From Bacteroidota bacterium (lineage in GTDB: Bacteria; Bacteroidota; Rhodothermia; Rhodothermales; Salinibacteraceae), in the NCBI GenBank assembly GCA_009908945.1, contig JAAAOI010000140.1, forward strand, positions 1 to 34,635: DNA of 34,635 nucleotides. Direction: 5' to 3'. Position numbers and translations under genes: made by a program. The notes under the pieces were generated by a model. That model was not told the DNA's origin. It saw nothing but the letters and a program-made list of their open reading frames with translations, and did no database searches. Shown piece by piece: positions 1 to 8,339 of this stretch (its first letter is position 1; every line of letters starts with the position of its first letter).

Positions 1-222
1 CGGTTTGCGCTCCCGGAAGCCACGGACGTTCGGCTGGTAGTGTTCGACCTGTTGGGCCGGGAAGTCGCCGTGCTGGTAGAGGAGATGCTGCCTGCGGGCA
101 CGTACGAGGTGCCGTGGGATGGGACCCTGCACGGTGGGCATGCGGCCGCCTCTGGCGTGTACATCGTGCGGCTTGAGGCTGGGGCGGTCCACACGACCCA
201 GCGCATCCTCCGCACCCGATGA
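1..222 (+). CDS. C-terminal fragment of a secreted protein with a T9SS type A-like sorting domain (5' end outside window)
   Basis: Frame 1 is open from base 1 to the TGA ending at 222; translation RFALPEATDVRLVVFDLLGREVAVLVEEMLPAGTYEVPWDGT...ASGVYIVRLEAG...QRILRTR has the typical 'v.DllGREVa.L......G.y.v.wdG....ASGvYi.rL.ag' sorting-domain pattern. Confidence 0.85.
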   Translation, partial: RFALPEATDVRLVVFDLLGREVAVLVEEMLPAGTYEVPWDGTLHGGHAAASGVYIVRLEAGAVHTTQRILRTR

Positions 223-270
223 TCGGCTACCCCACACTTCGTGTCCTCTGCCCCCAACGTCTCCGATGCT

Positions 271-444
271 ATGTCTACGCCTGTATCTACATCTGACCCC
301 AACCGCCGCGATGGTGCATTCAGGCCCCCACAGCGGGTGCCCCCCAAACGGCCCTACGTGCCGCCCCGGCTTATCCGCGAGGAGCCACTCGATGCGCTGA
401 CGGCCAGCAAGTGGACAACAACGGCCCATGGTGGAAGTCCGTGA
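271..444 (+). CDS. Small ORF (57 aa), candidate RiPP precursor with lasso-family leader motif
   Basis: ATG at 271; MSTPVSTSDPNRRDGAFRPPQRVPPKRPYVPPRLIREEPLDALTASKWTTTAHGGSP; Y29-x2-P32-x-L34-x9-T44 matches lasso leader spacing (the usual Gly is Glu38). Confidence 0.4.
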   Translation: MSTPVSTSDPNRRDGAFRPPQRVPPKRPYVPPRLIREEPLDALTASKWTTTAHGGSP

Positions 445-556
445 GGTTGCGTCTAAAACGAACGTGAACATGCCTCCAGGGTTGACCGCAGGTACCTTAC
501 GTGTTTATGACCAAGGAGGCCCCTATCGCCACTACACGAAACGAGTGATGTGGTCT

Positions 557-632
557 ACCGTGGTCCCTGCCCCTCTCCCCGAAAACAGGCGGATGCCGAT
601 TGCAAGCGTCCGTGGCGGGGAGAGGGAACGGT
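557..632. other. Extended stem-loop / inverted repeat, candidate structured RNA or cruciform element
   Basis: Outer accgt(557-561)/acggt(628-632); 11-bp perfect ccctctccccg(571-581)/cggggagaggg(616-626); apical ggatgc(591-596)/gcgtcc(606-611) with one G-U. Confidence 0.5.
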
Positions 633-712
633 CGTTGGCACGCAGGGGGCATGGCGGCACAACCCTGTGAATCACCTATCCTAACCTGTTGGCCTCACAC
701 TTCACCGCGCCC

Positions 713-1786
713 ATGCGGAGATTCCATCTGAAGTACGCGCCCTTGCTGCTTGCCATCGTCCTGCTTTCCTTCACTGCCGACCACCGTCCCGATGCCGCTC
801 CACCGGATGTCGAGGAAGCGCAGGTGATGCCATTTACGCTGCAGTTCGCCGAAGACGAACGCTTTCCTTTCGTGAATGACCCCCGCGGCGTGGCGGCTGC
901 CCCTTCCGGCTGGTACGTGCTGGACGCCGGAAACTATCGCGTGCTCCAGGTGACGCCCTCGGGCGATGTGCGCCGGACGTTTGGGACGGAGGGGTCCGGG
1001 CCGGGCGAACTGCTCGATCCGCGGTCCCTCCGCGTGGTTGACACGGTCGGTGACGGGTATGAGGTCTGGGTCATGGATCACGGCAATGGCAGACTGGTGC
1101 GCTTTGGACCTGACGGTCTACCGGTGGCTCATCACGGGCTTCGTAGCTCGGGCTCTTTTTGCGTCCACGCGGAGCGGTTTCTTGTCGCCGCGCCGCGTGG
1201 GCCGTCCCTAATGGATGCCTACGACCTGCAGGGCACGTACATCGAGAGTCTGGGGCCGATGGATGAAGAAAGCGACGGTGCTCGAGGGACAGGGAATCCG
1301 TATCTTGACAACGAGGTGTCGCTTACCTGTCTGGCCGACGGGCAGGTGGTCGTGACCTATCGCAACCGTCCGCTCGTGCGTCTGCTGAGCGCAGATGGCG
1401 CTATCGCGCAGGAATGGACGCTGGAGAGCCCGATCATCGACCTGATCCTGACGCCGCCCCGACAGCCGAGCGAAGCCGGTATTGAGTCGCTCAGACCGTC
1501 TGGCGGCCCCCTGTTCGTTCCGCTGATGTTTGGCGATCCCACGCTCCTCCCCGACGGTCGCCTCCTGATTGCGCTGCAATCGGCGGCGTTCCATACGCTG
1601 GACCTGGCAACTGGCGCGCAGCAGACGTATGCGTACATGGACCTTCTTTCGGCCGTCGAAGAACAGCGCGAGATTGCGGCGGAGGACTGGCGCGCCCTGT
1701 GGCATGTGGGTGTTTCAGCAGAGGGCACGCTCGTGGCGGTCGACCCACAGCTGGATGAGCTCGTGGTGGTGGAGCTGGTAGACTGA
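713..1786 (+). CDS. 6-bladed beta-propeller / NHL-repeat-like exported protein
   Basis: ATG at 713 in the ORF opened at 689; hydrophobic N-terminus YAPLLLAIVLLSF; repeats such as FVNDPRGVAAAPSGWYVLDAGNYRVLQVTPSGDVRRTFGTEGSGPGEL typical of NHL/6-bladed propellers. Confidence 0.75.
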   Translation: MRRFHLKYAPLLLAIVLLSFTADHRPDAAPPDVEEAQVMPFTLQFAEDERFPFVNDPRGVAAAPSGWYVLDAGNYRVLQVTPSGDVRRTFGTEGSGPGELLDPRSLRVVDTVGDGYEVWVMDHGNGRLVRFGPDGLPVAHHGLRSSGSFCVHAERFLVAAPRGPSLMDAYDLQGTYIESLGPMDEESDGARGTGNPYLDNEVSLTCLADGQVVVTYRNRPLVRLLSADGAIAQEWTLESPIIDLILTPPRQPSEAGIESLRPSGGPLFVPLMFGDPTLLPDGRLLIALQSAAFHTLDLATGAQQTYAYMDLLSAVEEQREIAAEDWRALWHVGVSAEGTLVAVDPQLDELVVVELVD

Positions 1787-1933
1787 GACGCTCAGATGGT
1801 GGTGCGGGGTGAGGTAGCCATGCCGCACCCTCCGCTTTGGGTATGGAGGTTTCTTTAGGCTTCCAGGCAGGCGGAACCCTGGGCGGCCCGGTTGTGTGCG
1901 CACCCCTCGTTTTGTGCACCAACGTTCCGGCCT

Positions 1934-2716
1934 ATGCTCCCTGTCCTCCTTACCGACACCGTAACGAACGATCTTGCACGGGCCGTAGACCTGGCGTTGC
2001 TTTGGGGGCTGGAGGGCGTAGAGCTGCGCACCGTTGGCGGGCCGGATAACCGCGTGCCGCACGTCAACGAAGCCGCCATTGCGGACCGGCTCTGGGAGCA
2101 GGAGCTGCCCGTGGCCGCGCTGGCGCCGAGCATCTTCGAAGGGCCGGTGGCGGCGCGGCCCGTATGGCTCAACGAGCTGGCCATGATGGAGGAGACCCTG
2201 CGGTTTGCCGACCGCGTGTCGTGCGATCTGGTGCTGGTCTCGGGCTTTGGCGCCGATGAGGCGCACGACCCGGAGGCTGCGGCCGAGGCACTACAGCGGG
2301 CCGGGGCCACCGCCGCATCGCACGACGTCCGTCTCGCGGTTGTTAACGAAGCCCCCATGGCCCATGCCACGGGCACCGACGTGGCGCGCCTGCTTGATGC
2401 GGTGGATCACCCGCATGTGGGCGCGGCCTGGAGTCCGGTGGATGCCTGGCAGGCCGGCGAGCCACCAACGGATGGGCTGGCAGCGCTCGGCGATCGCCTC
2501 TGGCACGTCCGCTGCGCCGACGGCGTGATGGGGCCCACCGGTTGGCGAGACACCCCCCTCGGCGAGGGCGAGATCGGCTGGCCCACGCTGCTGCGGCAGT
2601 TGCACGCCACCGGCTACACGGGCGCCGTCAGCCTCGAAGTGTACGTGGAGCCGCGCCGCACCGCCGGGCTCCGCATGGCCACCCGCCTCATCGAACTGAT
2701 CGACACGACCGGCTAA
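1934..2716 (+). CDS. Sugar phosphate isomerase/epimerase-like TIM barrel protein
   Basis: MLPVLLTDTVTNDLARAVDLALLWGLEGVELRTVGG...AVVNEAPMAHATGTDVARLLDAVDHPHVGAAWSPVDA...GYTGAVSLEVYVEP, AP endonuclease family 2-like pattern. Confidence 0.75.
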   Translation: MLPVLLTDTVTNDLARAVDLALLWGLEGVELRTVGGPDNRVPHVNEAAIADRLWEQELPVAALAPSIFEGPVAARPVWLNELAMMEETLRFADRVSCDLVLVSGFGADEAHDPEAAAEALQRAGATAASHDVRLAVVNEAPMAHATGTDVARLLDAVDHPHVGAAWSPVDAWQAGEPPTDGLAALGDRLWHVRCADGVMGPTGWRDTPLGEGEIGWPTLLRQLHATGYTGAVSLEVYVEPRRTAGLRMATRLIELIDTTG

Positions 2717-2829
2717 GCACCCCCGCTGACCGGCACGGCGCCCGATGCCGTGTACCGGCGCTGGAACAGCCTGATTTAAGCCGCCGTAGGTTCGGCTGTC
2801 GTTGTTTTCCGACTCGCCCTACTCCATCC

Positions 2830-3117
2830 ATGGCCATATCAAAGGAAGAAGTGCAGCACATCGCCCGCCTCGCGCGCCTTCGGTTCTCCGATGAAGAGCA
2901 GGATCAGATGGCTGAGGAGATGAGCCAGGTGCTGGACTACATGGACACCCTGCGGGAGGTGGACACCGCCGGCGTCCCGCCGATGGCGCACGTGCTCACG
3001 CAAGAAAACGTGTTTCGCGACGACGAGGTCGAGCAGCGTATTAAGCGGAAGGACGCCCTGTCGAACGCTCCCGAAACCGACGGCACGTACGTGCTCGTGC
3101 CTCGGGTTATCGACTGA
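2830..3117 (+). CDS. gatC: Asp-tRNA(Asn)/Glu-tRNA(Gln) amidotransferase subunit C
   Basis: MAISKEEVQHIARLARLRFSDEEQDQMAEEMSQVLDYMDTLREVDTAGVPPMAHV..., highly characteristic GatC, 95 aa. Confidence 0.95.
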   Translation: MAISKEEVQHIARLARLRFSDEEQDQMAEEMSQVLDYMDTLREVDTAGVPPMAHVLTQENVFRDDEVEQRIKRKDALSNAPETDGTYVLVPRVID

Positions 3118-3187
3118 TCCTTGTGGCGGCGCTGCCCTTTAGCCTGCCCATCTCTCCCGGCCTTATCGCTCCCGGCCCCGTCTGCGC

Positions 3188-5749
3188 ATGGCACGAAAAA
3201 AAGGAAAGGGCCGCGCCCGCGGCTCCACCGCATCGCACCGCACCCGCCCGGCGCCCGCATGGTGGGAGCGGCTGCCGGATCCCACCCAGCACAGCCTGTG
3301 CATCGCGTTTCTTGTAGGCGTGGCGGCGGCCTTCTTCGGACCGATCCTCTTCACCGGGCAGTCGCTCATCGGGGGCGATACCGTACAGTGGCGCGCCATG
3401 GCCGAGGCTATGTTCGACTACCGCGCGGCCACCGGGGAAGAGCCGCTCTGGGCGCCCAACGGCTTCGGCGGCATGCCGGGCTACATGATCTCGTACCCGG
3501 ATATCATCCCGCAGGCCGATACGGTAGCCACCGCCCTGCGGTCGCTCATCTGGCCGGCCTCGCACTTCCTGTTCCTGCTGTTTGGGATGTACCTGCTGGT
3601 CTTCTTTATCAGCCGGGATAAGCTGGCGTCCGTCTTGGCCGCTTCCGCGTACGGCCTGACGACGTACATTCCTATCATCCTGGCGGCTGGGCACAACACC
3701 AAGTTTATCGCGCTCTGCTTCGCCCCGTGGCTGCTGCTGGCCTTCGTCTACGCGCTCCGCAAGCCGGGATTGCTGGCCGGGGTGCTCTTTGCCATCGCGC
3801 TGGCGGTAAACATCCGCGCCGACCACGTGCAGATCACCTACTACACGTCCTTCCTGATCGGCATCTGGTGGATCGGTGAAGGCATCAGCGCCTACCGGCA
3901 GGATCGCTTGAAGGCCTTCGGGCAGACGACCGCCTGGCTTGCGGGGGGATCGGTGCTGGCGCTGCTGATGGTGGCGCAGCCGCTGCTTACCTACTTCGAG
4001 TACAAGGACTTCACCATCCGGGGCGCGGCACCGGCCGGGGAGGATGCCGCCGGGCTCGCGTGGGACTATGCGATGAACTGGAGCCAGGGCTGGGGCGAGT
4101 TGGTGACGCTCTTTGTTGCCGACGCGTACGGCGGGGGCGGGCAGACGTACTGGGGGCCCAAGCCCTTCACCGAGGGGCCGCACTATGTGGGCGGCGTGGT
4201 GCTGCTACTGGCCGGGCTGGCGCTCTACCTGGTGCGCTCTACCGCCGCCCGGGCGCTTGGCATTGGCGTGCTGCTCATGACGCTCTTTTCGCTGGGCGAG
4301 CACTTCGAGCCACTCAACCGGCTCATGTTTACCTACTTCCCGCTGTTCGACGCCTTCCGCGTGCCAGAGACGTGGCTCAGCATCGTGGCCCTGGCGCTGG
4401 CGGTGCTGGCCGGGCTCGGCCTGGCGCAGGTGCGCGGGGCCAAGCCAGCGGCGCCGGATGCTGCCTCCACGAACAGGGCCGTGTATGGCGGCGTGGCGAT
4501 CGCTCTCGGGCTCGCCGCGCTGCTGTTTCTGGGCGGCAACACCCTGTTTAATTTTGAGCGGCCCGGCGAGCGCGACCAGCTCATGCAGCAAATTGCACAG
4601 AGCAACAACGTGCCCGTAAATGACCCCCGCGTGGCGCAGGCGGCTGACAACTTTCTGGAGGAAACCCGGGAAGAGCGGCAGCGCGCCCTCCGCGGCGATG
4701 CCGGCCGGACGCTCCTCTTTCTGCTGATTGCCGGCGCTGCCCTCGTGCTGTATCGGCGCGAGCGGATGCCGGGCTATGCGATGGCCGTCGTGCTGGTGCT
4801 GCTGGTGGTGACCGACCTCTGGGGCGTGGACCGCCGCCACCTGAACAGCGAGCGGCTGGTGCCTGCCGATGCCCCCGCGGATCTGATTGCCACCCACGAC
4901 TTTGACCGCTTTCTGACCGAGCAGCAGCGAGAAGCCGGAGGCCCCGGGCAGTTTCGCGTGCTGTCGCTGGAGCGCGCCCCGATGAACAACGCCCGCCCGG
5001 CCTATCACTACGAGACGATCGGCGGGTACCACGGGGCCAAGCTGCGGCGCTATCAGGATTATATTGATTTCCTCTACCGCGACCCCGGCACCGCCATCCA
5101 GACCCCAGCAGTGCTGGACCTGATGAACGTGCGGTACGTCGTCTCCCCACAGCCGCTGCCCGGCATGCAGGCGGTGTTCGAGAGCGAAGACACCGGCCTC
5201 ACCGTACTGGAGCGGCCCGATGCCGCGCCTCGGGCCTACTTCGTCGGGGAGACCGCGCCGGTAGAGACGCCAGAAGACGCGTTCACTATCCTGCGCGCCT
5301 CGGGGCACGACGTGGAAGAAACGGCTGTGGTGCAGGCGGCGGATGACCTCATCACCACCCCCATCACCGCCGAAAGCACCGCCGAGGCGACGGTCACGCA
5401 GCACACGCCGCGGGAGATCACCGTCGACGTAGCCACCGACGCGCCGCGCCTGCTGGTGCTCAGCGAGGTGTACTACCCGGCGGGGTGGAGGGCCTCGATC
5501 GATGGGGCGGCGGTGCCGATCCACCGCGTGAACCATTTTCAGCGGGGCCTCCCGATACCGGAAGGAGAGCACACCCTCACCCTCCGCTTCGACCCGGCCA
5601 GCCACACCACCGGCGTGTGGATCGCCGGCATTTCGACCACCCTGGCCTACGGTGCGGTCGTCTTCCTGCTGGTGCAGGCCGCGCGGCGACGCGAGCCGGC
5701 GCCCTCCCCGGAGGAGCCGCCGGAGGAAGTGCCGACAGACGAAGGATAG
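3188..5749 (+). CDS. YfhO family multi-TM membrane protein
   Basis: 853 aa; GQSLIGGDTVQWRAMAEAMFDYRAATGEEPLWAPNGFGGMPGYMISYPD... and C-terminal soluble domain LVLSEVYYPAGWRASIDGAAVPIHRVNHFQRGLPIPEGEHTLTLRFDP. Confidence 0.85.
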   Translation: MARKKGKGRARGSTASHRTRPAPAWWERLPDPTQHSLCIAFLVGVAAAFFGPILFTGQSLIGGDTVQWRAMAEAMFDYRAATGEEPLWAPNGFGGMPGYMISYPDIIPQADTVATALRSLIWPASHFLFLLFGMYLLVFFISRDKLASVLAASAYGLTTYIPIILAAGHNTKFIALCFAPWLLLAFVYALRKPGLLAGVLFAIALAVNIRADHVQITYYTSFLIGIWWIGEGISAYRQDRLKAFGQTTAWLAGGSVLALLMVAQPLLTYFEYKDFTIRGAAPAGEDAAGLAWDYAMNWSQGWGELVTLFVADAYGGGGQTYWGPKPFTEGPHYVGGVVLLLAGLALYLVRSTAARALGIGVLLMTLFSLGEHFEPLNRLMFTYFPLFDAFRVPETWLSIVALALAVLAGLGLAQVRGAKPAAPDAASTNRAVYGGVAIALGLAALLFLGGNTLFNFERPGERDQLMQQIAQSNNVPVNDPRVAQAADNFLEETREERQRALRGDAGRTLLFLLIAGAALVLYRRERMPGYAMAVVLVLLVVTDLWGVDRRHLNSERLVPADAPADLIATHDFDRFLTEQQREAGGPGQFRVLSLERAPMNNARPAYHYETIGGYHGAKLRRYQDYIDFLYRDPGTAIQTPAVLDLMNVRYVVSPQPLPGMQAVFESEDTGLTVLERPDAAPRAYFVGETAPVETPEDAFTILRASGHDVEETAVVQAADDLITTPITAESTAEATVTQHTPREITVDVATDAPRLLVLSEVYYPAGWRASIDGAAVPIHRVNHFQRGLPIPEGEHTLTLRFDPASHTTGVWIAGISTTLAYGAVVFLLVQAARRREPAPSPEEPPEEVPTDEG

Positions 5750-5792
5750 CCCGCCCCGCGCCGGTCACCGACCGCTTGTTGCCCCCTGCCTT

Positions 5793-7097
5793 ATGAAGCG
5801 CGTCCTGCTGCTTACGTATTACTTTCCACCGGCTGGAGGACCGGGCGTGCAGCGGCCGCTCAAGTTTGTGCGCTACCTGCGGCAGGCCGGATGGGAGCCG
5901 GTGGTGCTGACCGTAGACGGCGGCGCCTTTCCGGCCGCCGATGCCTCGCTGGCCGCCGACGTACCGCCCGGAGTGACGGTGGAGCGCACCCCGGCGCTGG
6001 ATCCGTTCCAGCTGTACGCGCGCCTGATGGGGAAGGGGAAGGAGGCGTCGGTAAAGGTGGGCTCGGTGGGCGACGCGCAGGGCTGGAAGGAGCGGCTCGC
6101 GCAGTGGATCCGGGCCAACCTCTTTCTGCCTGATGCGCGCGTCGGCTGGCTGCCCTACGCCATCCCGGCGGGCCGCCGCCTGATCGCGGCCCACGGCATC
6201 GACGCGGTGATGACGACGGGCCCGCCGCACTCCTGCCACCTGGCCGGGTGGGTGCTGCAGCGCCTCACCGGCTGCCCCTGGCTGGCCGACTTTCGGGATC
6301 CGTGGACGGACATCAACTACTACCACGAGCTGCCCCATACTGCCCTGGCGCGCCGGGTGGATGCAGGGCTCGAACGCGCCGTGCTCCGCGCGGCAGCGCA
6401 GGTCGTCACGGTAAGCCCGCACTGGGCGCAGCTCCTGCAGCAGAAGAAACCACCGGCAGCCCCCGTGGCCGTCATCCAAAACGGGTTCGACCCGGCCGAT
6501 ATGCCGGTGGATGTCACGCCCCGCACAGACGTTTGCTACGTGACCCACGTCGGGTCGCTCTACGCCTCCCGCAACCCGCAGGCACTGTGGCAGGCGCTGC
6601 AGCGCCTGGACGCCGCCGGTGCCGCGCCGGAGCTGCGCATCCGCCTGGTAGGGACGGTGGCGCCAGACGTGCAGGCCGCCATCGCCGCGCATGGGGTAGC
6701 CCACCGGGTGGCGCCGGTGCCCTACCAACCGCATGCCGACGCCCTGGCCCTGCTGTGCGAAAGCGCGGCGGCCCTGCTCGTGATTGAAGCGTTTCCGCAC
6801 GACGCGGGCATGATCACCGGTAAGCTGTACGAATATGTAGGCACCGGCCGGCATGTCATTGGGGTCGGCCCGCCCGACGGGGATGCGGCGGCGCTGCTGC
6901 GCGCCACGGGTGCCGGGCGCCTCTGGGCTCGCGACGATGTAGCGGGGCTGGAGGCCGCCCTGCGCCGGGTGCATGCGGCGTGGGCAGCCGGGCGTCCCCT
7001 TGCCGGCGCCGCGCCGGAGGCCGCCGCCCATTACACGCGGGCCGCGCAGACACACCGGCTGGGTGGCCTGCTGGACCGCCTCGTCGCCTCCCGATGA
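5793..7097 (+). CDS. Glycosyltransferase (GT4-like)
   Basis: MKRVLLLTYYFPPAGGPGVQRPLKFVRYLRQAGWEPVVLT...GPPHSCHLAGWVLQRLTGCPWLADFRDPWTD. Confidence 0.9.
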   Translation: MKRVLLLTYYFPPAGGPGVQRPLKFVRYLRQAGWEPVVLTVDGGAFPAADASLAADVPPGVTVERTPALDPFQLYARLMGKGKEASVKVGSVGDAQGWKERLAQWIRANLFLPDARVGWLPYAIPAGRRLIAAHGIDAVMTTGPPHSCHLAGWVLQRLTGCPWLADFRDPWTDINYYHELPHTALARRVDAGLERAVLRAAAQVVTVSPHWAQLLQQKKPPAAPVAVIQNGFDPADMPVDVTPRTDVCYVTHVGSLYASRNPQALWQALQRLDAAGAAPELRIRLVGTVAPDVQAAIAAHGVAHRVAPVPYQPHADALALLCESAAALLVIEAFPHDAGMITGKLYEYVGTGRHVIGVGPPDGDAAALLRATGAGRLWARDDVAGLEAALRRVHAAWAAGRPLAGAAPEAAAHYTRAAQTHRLGGLLDRLVASR

Positions 7098-7214
7098 CTT
7101 CGGCTGGCCCTGTGCTCGGGGCCACCGGCTGGCCCGCACGCGCTTCCCGCAACACCACTCCGCAGCAGCGGTAGCATCCGACATCAACGCCTCCTGCCCC
7201 TCTGCCGTCTCGTT

Positions 7215-8339
7215 ATGCACAGCGTTCACCTGGCGTCTACCCACCGCGCGTTCGACACGCGCATCTTCCACAAAGAATGCCAGACGCTGCGAAACACGGG
7301 CCATCGCGTGACCCTCATCGTGCCCCACGCGGTATCGGAGACCGTCGATGGCGTCGCCATCCATGCGGTGCCGCTGCCCCGTGACGGGAAAGAGCGCCTC
7401 ACGCGCACGCTCTTTACCCTCTACCGTACGGCTCGCTTATACCCGCGCACCGCGCTCCTCCATGTGCACGATGCCGAACTGCTGCCCTATGCGCTCCTCT
7501 TGAAGGCCGAGGGCTACCGGGTGGTGTACGACATGCATGAGGACACCCCGCGGCAGGTACGCTATCAGCACTGGATTCCCGAGGCGCTCCGGCCCCTGGT
7601 GGCCGAGGGGATGCGAGGGCTGGAGGCGCTGGCGGCCCGCTGGTGTGATGCGCTCGTGGTGGCCGAGCCGGTGATTGGTGAGCGCTTTCCGCAGGCGGCC
7701 CCGGTGCTGGTGCGCAACTTCCCGCTGCGGGATGAGCTGCTCCTCTCCGATGGCGTACCCTACACCGAGCGCCCGCCCCACGTGGCCTATGTGGGCACCA
7801 TCACGCAGGTGCGCGGCGTGCTGGAGGTGATTGCGGCGATGGGCATGGTGCCGGCGGCGCAGGACGCGCGGCTGCAGCTGGCGGGGTCGTTTCACCCGGC
7901 CGCGCTGGAAGCGGAAGCCCGGCAGGTTGAAAGCTGGGACCGCGTCGACTTCCACGGGTGGCTCCCCCGCCCGGAGGTAGCCGGCTTGCTGGCCTCCGCC
8001 CGGGTGGGGGTCGTCACCTTCCACCCCACCGCGCGCTATCGCAGCAACTACCCCACCAAGCTGTTCGAGTACATGGCCGCCGGGTTGCCCGTGGTGGTCT
8101 CGGCATTCGACCACCTGCGCCCCTTTGTAGAAGGGCACCGCTGTGGGTTGATGGTAGACCCGCAGGACCCGATCGCCATTGCCGATGCGGTGGAATGGCT
8201 GCTCGCGCACCCGGAAGCCGCCGAGGCGATGGGGCAGCGGGGGCGCGCAGCGGTGGAGGAGACCTACCACTGGGAACGGGAGGCGGGGAAGCTAACGGCG
8301 CTCTATCGGCACCTGGAGCGGGAGGGGCGACGCCCGTGA
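7215..8339 (+). CDS. Glycosyltransferase family 4-like protein
   Basis: VHLASTHRAFDTRIFHKECQTLRNTGHRVTLIVPH...PTARYRSNYPTKLFEYMAAGLPVVVSAFDHLRPFVEGHRCGLMVDPQDP. Confidence 0.9.
   Translation: MHSVHLASTHRAFDTRIFHKECQTLRNTGHRVTLIVPHAVSETVDGVAIHAVPLPRDGKERLTRTLFTLYRTARLYPRTALLHVHDAELLPYALLLKAEGYRVVYDMHEDTPRQVRYQHWIPEALRPLVAEGMRGLEALAARWCDALVVAEPVIGERFPQAAPVLVRNFPLRDELLLSDGVPYTERPPHVAYVGTITQVRGVLEVIAAMGMVPAAQDARLQLAGSFHPAALEAEARQVESWDRVDFHGWLPRPEVAGLLASARVGVVTFHPTARYRSNYPTKLFEYMAAGLPVVVSAFDHLRPFVEGHRCGLMVDPQDPIAIADAVEWLLAHPEAAEAMGQRGRAAVEETYHWEREAGKLTALYRHLEREGRRP

Noticed and set aside
428-670. 80-aa plus-strand ORF after the RiPP-like ORF
   Set aside because: Runs through the stem-loop region, no motif or signal; more probably non-coding
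1801-1829. ggtgcgg/ccgcacc hairpin after the beta-propeller gene
   Set aside because: 7-bp stem with a 15-nt loop and no U-tract; too common in GC-rich DNA to call a terminator
5577-7364. 595-aa minus-strand ORF
   Set aside because: Antisense to well-supported YfhO and glycosyltransferase genes; low-complexity R/G/H-rich translation typical of shadow ORFs in high-GC DNA
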